A stretch of 21,274 nucleotides of DNA from Bifidobacterium breve (lineage in GTDB: Bacteria > Actinomycetota > Acidimicrobiia > Acidimicrobiales > Ilumatobacteraceae), in the NCBI GenBank assembly GCA_945889575.1, contig CAMDBY010000004.1:1-21274 (forward strand), given 5' to 3'. A model generated the notes under the pieces. The model was not told the DNA's origin. It worked only from the letters and a program-made list of their open reading frames with translations, and made no database searches. A program made the translations under genes and the position numbers. Shown piece after piece: positions 14,837 through 21,274 of the stretch; the first letter of the stretch is position 1, and the number at the start of each line of letters is the position of its first letter.

Positions 14837-15613
14837 ATGAATGAATTTTCACAATTTTTGCGAGAGATGGCACAGGCTGCAGACAGTGCCTACATACATG
14901 CAATGAGCACAATGTCAGCGGCTCAACGCAGTCAAGACATCGGTCTTGGTGGCGACGGAACGCCCACCATGTTTCTCGATGCATACATTGAACGCCCTGT
15001 ACTTGAGATCATTGAGCGAGAAGGACACAACGTTCTTTCCGAAGAAGTTGGTTGGATTGATCGCGGGTCTCACATCACCGTCGTTATAGACCCGGTTGAT
15101 GGAACTGCAAACTCTGCTGCCGGAGTTCCAGTCTCTGCATTTTCCGCTGCAATTGTCCGAAACGAAGTGGTGGAAGAGGCTCTCATCACATGGCTTGGCA
15201 CCAGTTACGCACGGTCTGCACACAAAGACGATGCCATTGTCTCTCGCGTTTCAACGCGCACGACCGTTGACGGGGCATCATTATCCATGCTTCGCCCTCG
15301 GCCATCCACATGGACGGCTTGGTCGTCTCTTGCACAACGCGCAGAACGTATGCGGATACTTGGTAGTTCAGTTATCGAAGGTGCACTTGTAGCCGACGGA
15401 GCAATCGATGCGTTTTGTGATCCGGGTGGTGACATTCATCGCATTGTCGACTTAGCGGCCATTTCTCTCATCGTTGAAAAATCTGGTGGTCACGTACGTG
15501 ATCTTCATGATCGTCCATTTACGTTTGACCCAGATCTTTCCAAGCGCTGGAGCGGCATTATTGCGGGTACTCGCGAATTAGTTGACGAGATTGCCGGACT
15601 AATTAAGGCGTAG
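14837..15613 (+). CDS. Inositol monophosphatase / FBPase-family sugar phosphatase
   Basis: A 258-residue Li-sensitive-type phosphatase starting with the ATG at 14837, 1 nt after phnM. An in-frame ATG at 14741 would overlap phnM by 95 nt and is rejected. Metal-site motifs are SEEVGW (Glu69-Glu70), DPVDGT (85-90) and a C-terminal VDLAA...VEKSGG block. The sequence GGDGTPTMFLDAYIE near 38-52 resembles archaeal and actinobacterial dual inositol-phosphate / fructose-1,6-bisphosphate phosphatases rather than CysQ. As last gene of the C-P lyase operon, and with no phnP or phnN in the window, it may act on the ribose phosphates produced by C-P lyase. That role is inference. Its 3' end overlaps the convergent MFS gene by 11 nt. 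Confidence 0.88.
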   Translation: MNEFSQFLREMAQAADSAYIHAMSTMSAAQRSQDIGLGGDGTPTMFLDAYIERPVLEIIEREGHNVLSEEVGWIDRGSHITVVIDPVDGTANSAAGVPVSAFSAAIVRNEVVEEALITWLGTSYARSAHKDDAIVSRVSTRTTVDGASLSMLRPRPSTWTAWSSLAQRAERMRILGSSVIEGALVADGAIDAFCDPGGDIHRIVDLAAISLIVEKSGGHVRDLHDRPFTFDPDLSKRWSGIIAGTRELVDEIAGLIKA

Positions 15614-16775
15614 TAACTGCACTGCGAGTGATGCTCCACACGGAGCCCACTGCACAGAGAATCAGAAGGCCACTCACTAAGAACTGTGAGTTGATTCCGA
15701 CGTGATCAAACAATGCTCCCGCCATTACCGGGCCAGCGACACGACCAAAGGCAGCGGTGCTTTGTTGATATCCGATTGCTTCACCGCGACGTTCGACTGG
15801 TGCAAGTTCTGCAACCAACGCACTGCCTGATGGCCCAGATATACCTTGTCCGAGCGACAACAAAAACAATGCCACGAACAACACCGGCCACGTAGTGGTA
15901 ACGCCAAGTAAGAGAAGCCCTACTGCTACGAGCGACAAACCGATGCGAAGTAGCTTTCGCGAACCAAGTCTTTGCGTAAGAGGCCCGATGAGTCCGCCTT
16001 GTACTGCAACCAAAGTGACTCCGACAAATACAAACACTAATGATGCAGACCCTTCAGTAAAGCCGAACTGCTTTTCTCCCCAAATTGAAAACGTTGCTTC
16101 AAATCCTGCGAATCCGAGCATTGAAAGAAACCCGACAAGGGCAAAACGCTTCAAAGCTGGTGACAAGGCACTTCCGCGTTGACTCTTTTCGGTGATATGC
16201 GATGTATCGGGTTTCGTTTCTGGCAATCGAATCATTGCGGCAACCGCATTAACTGCGGCAATGGAGCCAGCCAGATAAAACGGCACATGGGGGCCGCCGA
16301 GTGCAGCAAGACCACCGAGAGCTGGCCCCACAACAAAGCCAACGCCGAATGCAGCGCCCAACATTCCCATGAGACGCGCGCGTTGTTCTGGTGGTGCAAT
16401 GTCAGCAACGGCACCTTGCGCAACCGCAACGCTGGCGCCCGATGCCCCGTCAAGAATTCGGCCCAGGAAAAGTACCCACAATGCACCAGCTGCACCAGTG
16501 ACAAAACTGCCAACTGCCGTGCCGATGAGAGAGAACACAATGACTGGCTTGCGTCCAACCTTGTCTGAGATGCGCCCGAGAATTGGGGCAAACACCATCT
16601 GCGCAACAGAGAACGACGCAAACATCAGACCGACTTGTAATCCGCTTGCACCGAATCGTTCTGCATAACGACCCAAGATGGGTACGACAATGCCAAAACC
16701 TACGAGGTCGAGAGCAACTGTGGTCCAGATTATCCAATAGCCCGCCGGCATGGGCGTGCGTTCTCTCTTAGCCAC
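15603..16775 (-). CDS. MFS transporter, TetA/DHA1 drug-exporter type
   Basis: About 390 residues with 12 predicted membrane helices. The first begins YWIIWTTVALDLVGFGIVVPIL, typical of TetA-like DHA1 exporters. Motif A GRISDKVGRKP lies between helices 2 and 3, a GRILDGASGAS block in helix 4, and motif C-like GFVVGPALGGLAAL in helix 5. The weaker second motif A is GPLTQRLGSRK. Likely a proton-driven drug or metabolite exporter; substrate unknown. I placed the start at a GTG (16775) overlapping the cysS stop by 8 nt, giving MAKRERTPMPAGYW. The ATG at 16751 after AAGAGAG is almost equally good, while the far upstream ATG at 16919 would lie deep in cysS. Probably co-transcribed with cysS. Confidence 0.9.
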   Translation of the reverse strand: MAKRERTPMPAGYWIIWTTVALDLVGFGIVVPILGRYAERFGASGLQVGLMFASFSVAQMVFAPILGRISDKVGRKPVIVFSLIGTAVGSFVTGAAGALWVLFLGRILDGASGASVAVAQGAVADIAPPEQRARLMGMLGAAFGVGFVVGPALGGLAALGGPHVPFYLAGSIAAVNAVAAMIRLPETKPDTSHITEKSQRGSALSPALKRFALVGFLSMLGFAGFEATFSIWGEKQFGFTEGSASLVFVFVGVTLVAVQGGLIGPLTQRLGSRKLLRIGLSLVAVGLLLLGVTTTWPVLFVALFLLSLGQGISGPSGSALVAELAPVERRGEAIGYQQSTAAFGRVAGPVMAGALFDHVGINSQFLVSGLLILCAVGSVWSITRSAVTTP

Positions 16776-18129
16776 GTCGGATGCGCGTCCCGTCTTTCGA
16801 TGTCTCGACAACATAGCCGAGTGACTGCAGTTCATCGCGCAATGCGTCTGCAGTTGCAAAATCTTTTGCTTTACGCGCGGCATCAAGTGCGACGCCTTTA
16901 GCAACGATGCCTGCATCAATGTCGTCGCCTAAAGAGAGTTCAAGACCAAGTGCACCGAGGATTTCAATGACTGCCGCACGAACTGATAACACGGTTACAA
17001 CATCGCCAGTATCCATAGCAGTGTTAGCCCGGCGAACAGAATCAAATACCAACGCCATAACAGTTGTTGTATCGAGATCGTTGTCCATTGCAGTGGTGAA
17101 CTGATTCATAACTGTTGAGTCAGGCGTGCCATCACTGTGTGCTGATGTGCGAGCAGCGAAAGAATCAAGACCTGCAAGTGCCGAAACGCAGGCATCAATA
17201 TTTTCCTCCCCAACACGTGTTGGCGAGCGGTAATGCGTTTGCAACAACAACAAGCGATATGCGCGTGGGTCATACTTGTCAAGAAGATCAATGAGATTCA
17301 TCACATTGCCGAGACTCTTCGACATCTTTTCGCCTTCAATGTCGACAACAAATCCGTTGTGCATCCAGTGATTCGCAAATGTCTTGCCCAATGCAACAGC
17401 TTGTGCTCGTTCGTTTTCATGGTGAGGAAAGCGTAAGTCTGCGCCACCGCAATGAAGATCAAAACCTTCTCCAAGAAGATCAAGACTCATCACAACACAT
17501 TCACTGTGCCAACCGGGGCGACCATCACCCCACGGTGACTGCCACGATGGTTCACCTGGCTTAGAGAATTTCCATAATGCAAAGTCTGACGGGTGTCGCT
17601 TGTTGCTGGCACCGAACACTTCGCGATCGCCACCACCGCTGAGCATGTCATCAAGACTTTGATGCGCAAGTAAGCCATAATCAGGAACACTTGCGATGCT
17701 GAGATAGACGCCATCGTCGGTGACGTACGCCTTGTCACCAGACACCAATGTGTTGATCATGTCGATCATGCTCTGTACATAGTCAGTTGCGTGTGGAACA
17801 TCGGTCGGACGGATTACACCGAGCTTGCCCATTGCCTCAAACCACACAGATTCACATTTGTGAGTGATGTCGCTCCACAAGCGACCTTCTGTATTGGCGC
17901 GCTCGATGATCTTGTCGTCGATATCGGTGATGTTCGAAACGAGACGTACCGACAAGCCGGTCCAGGTGAGGTACCGGCGCAGGATGTCATAGACCAAAGT
18001 GGCGCGGCCGTGACCCAAGTGGGGCGGCCCATAGACAGTTGGACCACATAAATAGATACTGACCGACCCCGGCTGGCGCAGTGCCAGAGGTTTCACGCTT
18101 TGCGTGGCGGTGTCGTAGAGGTTCAGCAC
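16768..18129 (-). CDS. cysS: Cysteine--tRNA ligase
   Basis: A 453-residue class I aminoacyl-tRNA synthetase that charges tRNA-Cys. It has the HIGH motif as HLGH (37-40), SNITDIDDKIIERA, WHSEC, and KMSKSLGN (268-275). Predicted zinc ligands C28, C211, H236 and E240 match the E. coli set with a two-residue shift for the last three. The full-length C-terminal anticodon region (DAARKAKDFATADALRDEL) and TDIDDKI motif favour CysS over the related mycothiol ligase MshC, which is shorter. It starts with a GTG at 18129, 7 nt after a TAGGCT -10 box, with no Shine-Dalgarno: probably leaderless. It is divergent from valS across 26 bp. Confidence 0.97.
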   Translation of the reverse strand: MLNLYDTATQSVKPLALRQPGSVSIYLCGPTVYGPPHLGHGRATLVYDILRRYLTWTGLSVRLVSNITDIDDKIIERANTEGRLWSDITHKCESVWFEAMGKLGVIRPTDVPHATDYVQSMIDMINTLVSGDKAYVTDDGVYLSIASVPDYGLLAHQSLDDMLSGGGDREVFGASNKRHPSDFALWKFSKPGEPSWQSPWGDGRPGWHSECVVMSLDLLGEGFDLHCGGADLRFPHHENERAQAVALGKTFANHWMHNGFVVDIEGEKMSKSLGNVMNLIDLLDKYDPRAYRLLLLQTHYRSPTRVGEENIDACVSALAGLDSFAARTSAHSDGTPDSTVMNQFTTAMDNDLDTTTVMALVFDSVRRANTAMDTGDVVTVLSVRAAVIEILGALGLELSLGDDIDAGIVAKGVALDAARKAKDFATADALRDELQSLGYVVETSKDGTRIRRG

Positions 18130-18142
18130 TCTGACAAGCCTA
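18130..18142 (-). promoter_or_regulatory. -10 box and leaderless start of cysS
   Basis: TAGGCT (18142-18137 on the minus strand) ends 7 nt before the cysS GTG. The last two plus-strand bases, TA at 18141-18142, are shared with the opposing valS -10 box. No convincing -35 is seen at 17 bp. Confidence 0.45.
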
Positions 18143-18155
18143 CGATTTAAGTCTT
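18141..18155 (+). promoter_or_regulatory. -10 box and leaderless start of valS
   Basis: TACGAT (18141-18146) ends 9 nt before the valS ATG at 18156, with no Shine-Dalgarno in between. It overlaps the cysS -10 box on the other strand by two bases, making a compact divergent promoter within 26 bp. Confidence 0.45.
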
Positions 18156-20726
18156 ATGTCCGGTGTCCCTGAGAAGCCCTCCCTCGAAAATGTTGAGCCC
18201 AAGTGGATCGACTCTTGGGATCAGAACGCCACCTACGCCTTTGACCGGTCAGCCACCCGAGACAATGTCTTTTCGATTGACACTCCACCGCCCACGGTCA
18301 GCGGTTCCTTACATATGGGGCATGTTTTTTCTTATACCCACACCGACACCGTGGCTCGATTCTGGCGAATGCGCGGCAAGAGCGTCTTTTACCCGATGGG
18401 CTGGGACGATAACGGACTGCCCACCGAGCGACGCGTACAGAATTACTACGGCGTGTCATGTGATGCATCAGTTGCCTATGTTTCTAACTTCCAGCCGCCG
18501 TTTCGTGGTGACCCACCAAAAGATCATCGCGCGGTCCCCATTTCACGTCCGAACTTCATTGAGTTGTGCGAAGAGCTGACTGCAGAAGATGAAAAGATTT
18601 TCGAAGATCTCTTCCGTCGACTTGGTTTATCGGTCGACTGGTCATTGTTGTACACCACTATTGAAGACCGTTCACGTCGTGCAAGCCAGCGCGGCTTCTT
18701 GCGCAATCTTGCTCGTGGCGAGGCATACACACAAGAAGCGCCAACATTGTGGGACATCGATTTTCGCACGGCAGTAGCGCAAGCTGAATTAGAAGATCGC
18801 GATCGTCCCGGCGCGTATCACACCATTGCGTTTCACAAGTCAGACGGCTCTGGAGATGTTCTGATTGACACAACACGGCCGGAACTACTTCCTGCATGTG
18901 TTGCGCTTATTGCACACCCCGATGACCCGCGGTATCAGCCACTATTTGGAAAAACAGTTCGCACGCCATTGTTCAATGTTGAAGTGCCAGTGTTTGCTCA
19001 TCCGCTTGCACAGATTGACAAGGGCACAGGCATTGCAATGTGCTGCACATTCGGCGACCTCACCGACGTTATTTGGTGGCGCGAATTGCAATTGTCGATG
19101 CGCGCAATCATTTCTCGCGATGGACGCATTGTGAATGAAGCGCCGAGTGGCCTAACAGACCCTGCTGGTCTTGCTCACTACGCATCACTCGTAGGAAAGT
19201 CTGCAAAGCAAGCACAAACTGCAATTGCGGAAATGCTCACTGCATCTGGCGAAATGATTGGCGAGCCTCGCGCAATTACGCACCCCGTGAAGTTTTATGA
19301 AAAGGGCGATCGCCCATTAGAGATTGTCACCAGCCGCCAGTGGTATATCCGCAACGGCGGGCGCGATGCGGCGCTTCGTGATGAACTACTTGCACGTGGC
19401 GCTGGGTTACATTGGCTGCCTGATCACATGCGCCATCGCTATTCAAACTGGGTAGAAGGCCTGAACGGAGACTGGCTTGTTAGTCGTCAGCGTTGGTTCG
19501 GCGTACCAGTACCTGTGTGGTACCCGCTTGATGCACAAGGTGAAACATTGCATGATTCTCCGCTTGTACCTGACGAATCTTTGTTGCCTATCGACCCAAG
19601 CACCGATGCACCTGCCGGATACACAAAAGCTCAACGTGGACAACCTAGTGGCTTCATTGGCGATCCTGATGTCATGGACACGTGGGCAACGTCGTCATTA
19701 ACGCCGCAAATTGCTGGCAAGTGGCAAGACGACAACGACTTGTTCGAGCGTGTGTTCCCATTTGATGTGCGCCCGCAGGGTCACGACATCATTCGAACAT
19801 GGCTGTTTTCCACCATGGTTCGATCACACTTCGAACATGATGTTGCACCATGGTCTCACGTTGCATTGTCAGGTTGGATTCTTGACCCAGACCGCAAGAA
19901 AATGTCGAAATCAAAGGGCAACGTTGTAACACCATCTGATTTGTTTGATTCCTACGGAAGTGATGCTGTGCGTTACTGGGCTGTTGGTGCTCGCCCCGGT
20001 GTTGATACTGCATTTAGCGAAGACCAAATGAAGGTTGGCCGCAAGTTGGCAACCAAATTGTTGAACGTGTCGAAGTTTGTTCTTGGTATCGGTGAAGTAG
20101 CCGATGACGTTGTTCCAACCGAAGCAATTGACGTTGCCATGTTGCGTCGCCTTGCAGGTGTTGTTGACGAAGCAACTGCAGCGTTCGAAGCGTTTGATTA
20201 CGCACGAGTTCTTGAACGCACAGAAGAATTCTTCTGGTGGTTCTGTGACGACTATGTCGAACTCGTCAAAACTCGCGGATACCTCAGCCACACGGAAGAC
20301 GGCGCCATGTCGGCACGCGCTGCATTGCGCCGCGCTCTTTCCACCTTGCAACGCCTATTGGCTCCTCTTCTCCCGTTTGTCACTGAAGAAGTGTGGAGCT
20401 GGTGGCAATCAGGTTCTGTTCACCAATCGCAATGGCCAACAACATCAGCGCTGACAGGCGGACTAACGGACGGTCCGAACGACGAACTGCTTGACGCCAT
20501 TTGTGGGGCTATCGGTGTCATCCGTCGTGCAAAGACTGAAGCCAAAGTCAGCCAACGAGCTGTAGTTACCGAAGCATCGTTTGTCACAAGCATCAATGCT
20601 GCGTCTGCCATAACTGCCGGTTGGGCCGATATTGCTGATGCAGGTTCAGTCGAAAAGTGGAGCATCTCCACCGCAGACACGAACGAGATCACCGTCGACG
20701 TGACTCTCGCGCCCAATATTCACTAG
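18156..20726 (+). CDS. valS: Valine--tRNA ligase
   Basis: An 856-residue class I synthetase charging tRNA-Val. Features in order are the HIGH motif as HMGH (53-56) in PPPTVSGSLHMGH, the YPMGWDDNGLPTERRVQNYYG catalytic block (residues about 79-99), the CP1 editing domain with DTTRPELLPACVAL (about 238-251) and DKGTGIAMCC, SRQRWFGVPVPVWY, DVMDTWATSS, GHDIIRTWLFSTM, and KMSKSKGN (582-589). The C-terminal anticodon-binding domain (WWFCDDYVELVK, FVTEEVWSWW) is complete. The long C-terminal coiled-coil arm found in many bacterial ValRS seems absent, which fits the shorter length and the archaeal or actinobacterial-like form. ATG at 18156 follows a TACGAT box without a Shine-Dalgarno. Confidence 0.97.
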   Translation: MSGVPEKPSLENVEPKWIDSWDQNATYAFDRSATRDNVFSIDTPPPTVSGSLHMGHVFSYTHTDTVARFWRMRGKSVFYPMGWDDNGLPTERRVQNYYGVSCDASVAYVSNFQPPFRGDPPKDHRAVPISRPNFIELCEELTAEDEKIFEDLFRRLGLSVDWSLLYTTIEDRSRRASQRGFLRNLARGEAYTQEAPTLWDIDFRTAVAQAELEDRDRPGAYHTIAFHKSDGSGDVLIDTTRPELLPACVALIAHPDDPRYQPLFGKTVRTPLFNVEVPVFAHPLAQIDKGTGIAMCCTFGDLTDVIWWRELQLSMRAIISRDGRIVNEAPSGLTDPAGLAHYASLVGKSAKQAQTAIAEMLTASGEMIGEPRAITHPVKFYEKGDRPLEIVTSRQWYIRNGGRDAALRDELLARGAGLHWLPDHMRHRYSNWVEGLNGDWLVSRQRWFGVPVPVWYPLDAQGETLHDSPLVPDESLLPIDPSTDAPAGYTKAQRGQPSGFIGDPDVMDTWATSSLTPQIAGKWQDDNDLFERVFPFDVRPQGHDIIRTWLFSTMVRSHFEHDVAPWSHVALSGWILDPDRKKMSKSKGNVVTPSDLFDSYGSDAVRYWAVGARPGVDTAFSEDQMKVGRKLATKLLNVSKFVLGIGEVADDVVPTEAIDVAMLRRLAGVVDEATAAFEAFDYARVLERTEEFFWWFCDDYVELVKTRGYLSHTEDGAMSARAALRRALSTLQRLLAPLLPFVTEEVWSWWQSGSVHQSQWPTTSALTGGLTDGPNDELLDAICGAIGVIRRAKTEAKVSQRAVVTEASFVTSINAASAITAGWADIADAGSVEKWSISTADTNEITVDVTLAPNIH

Positions 20727-20765
20727 ATCTAGCCTCAGCGACAGTGGCAGGCTCACGCGCGCAAC

Positions 20766-20780
20766 TACGGTGTAAGGGTC
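20766..20780 (+). promoter_or_regulatory. Candidate -10 box before the LCP gene
   Basis: TACGGT (20766-20771) ends 9 nt before the ATG at 20781, the same hexamer pattern and spacing as at valS. An AAGGG (20774-20778) lies only 2 nt from the ATG, too close for a good ribosome site. No -35 hexamer is obvious. Confidence 0.35.
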
Positions 20781-21274
20781 ATGCCCGATGAAATCGCTTC
20801 CCCCCACCACTCTGGCAAACACCGAGTTTTTCTCCTCGCCAACATAACGCTTGCAGTTGTAACAATTCTTTCTGGCACCGGGCTTTTGTATGCAAACTGG
20901 AAACTCAACAACCGCAAAGTTGTCACCATTGATTCGGTTGACTCCAACGCCAATGGATTTGATTTGCCAATCGGTGATTTAAAGGCAAAGAATTTCTTAA
21001 TCACCGGCTCTGACAACAATGCATGTATTGCTAAAGATTCACCATACGCAGGCGGCTTCGGAAAGCGCAGCACATACGGCGAACGCAGTGACTCGATCAT
21101 GGTGATTCGTGTCAACCCCATCGATAATCAGGCGGCTGTCATTTCCTTTCCTCGAGACATGTGGGTCACGCAAGCCGGATCGACTCGCCGTGGGCGCATC
21201 AACACCAACTTTGATAAGAAGAATCCAAATCGTTTGATTCGCACCATAAAAGAGAACTTCGGAATTTCTATTGA
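20781..21274 (+). CDS. LytR-CpsA-Psr (LCP) family protein, partial (3' end outside window)
   Basis: An open frame of 164 codons from the ATG at 20781 to the right edge, with no stop. A cytoplasmic stub (1-14) is followed by one membrane helix (about 16-38, VFLLANITLAVVTILSG...), then the start of an extracellular LCP domain: NFLITGSDNN (71-80), ERSDSIMVIRV (101-111), and ISFPRDMWV (121-129). Arg102, Asp104, Arg125 and Asp126 correspond to the conserved Arg/Asp residues that bind the polyprenyl pyrophosphate and magnesium. LCP enzymes transfer glycopolymers such as arabinogalactan or teichoic acid onto peptidoglycan. The RRGRINTNF segment also fits the family. A phenylalanine-rich insert (DSPYAGGFGKRS) is typical of actinobacterial members. 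It follows valS by 54 bp but may have its own promoter. Confidence 0.88.
   Translation, partial: MPDEIASPHHSGKHRVFLLANITLAVVTILSGTGLLYANWKLNNRKVVTIDSVDSNANGFDLPIGDLKAKNFLITGSDNNACIAKDSPYAGGFGKRSTYGERSDSIMVIRVNPIDNQAAVISFPRDMWVTQAGSTRRGRINTNFDKKNPNRLIRTIKENFGISI

Noticed and set aside
16776..16919. Upstream extension of the MFS gene to an ATG at 16919
   Set aside because: The added 48 residues overlap conserved cysS coding sequence and are unlike an MFS N-terminus.
16768..18129. Mycothiol ligase MshC instead of CysS
   Set aside because: The length of 453, the TDIDDKI block and the C-terminal anticodon-region helices fit CysS; MshC is shorter and lacks them.
20732..20753. AGCCT...AGGCT inverted repeat after valS
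   Set aside because: A five-pair stem with a long loop and no T tract; expected often by chance.

Overview
The window looks like chromosomal DNA from an actinobacterium of moderate G+C, about half G+C by eye. My best guess is a planktonic Acidimicrobiia-like lineage, but this is inference only: I see no rRNA or other taxonomic marker. Supporting hints are many -10 hexamers (TAnnnT) placed 6-9 nt before start codons, as expected for leaderless transcripts, a LytR-CpsA-Psr protein at the right edge, and tightly overlapping operons. No tRNA, rRNA, CRISPR array or insertion sequence was recognised.

Left part (1-3134): a truncated gene of unknown function runs off the left edge on the minus strand (YbjN-like at best). 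Next come an acyl-CoA dehydrogenase with a perfect 14-bp palindromic operator beside its -10 box, and a small membrane-anchored coiled-coil protein built from seven 11-residue repeats. A 10-bp-stem hairpin separates the last gene from the phosphonate locus.

Centre (3136-15613): an essentially complete phosphonate acquisition and C-P lyase locus arranged as two divergent operons. The leftward operon holds a secreted choice-of-anchor-I beta-propeller protein, phnD (binding protein), phnC (ATPase) and a fused double phnE (permease). The rightward operon holds phnG-H-I-J-K-L-M and an inositol-monophosphatase-family phosphatase, with gene junctions ranging from a 4-nt overlap to a 2-nt gap. PhnJ keeps its radical glycine and the exact CX2CX21CX5C cysteine spacing. 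Both operons start from a 175-bp control region (8748-8922) with two apparently leaderless GTG starts and candidate PhoP-type sites. The usual late-pathway genes phnP and phnN, and the regulator phnF, are absent from the window, so the terminal phosphatase is a candidate to process the ribose phosphate product.

Right part (15603-21274): an MFS drug-type exporter lies downstream of and overlaps cysS (both minus strand). cysS and valS are divergent across only 26 bp, with -10 boxes that overlap by a TA step. A truncated LytR-CpsA-Psr gene follows valS and runs off the right edge.
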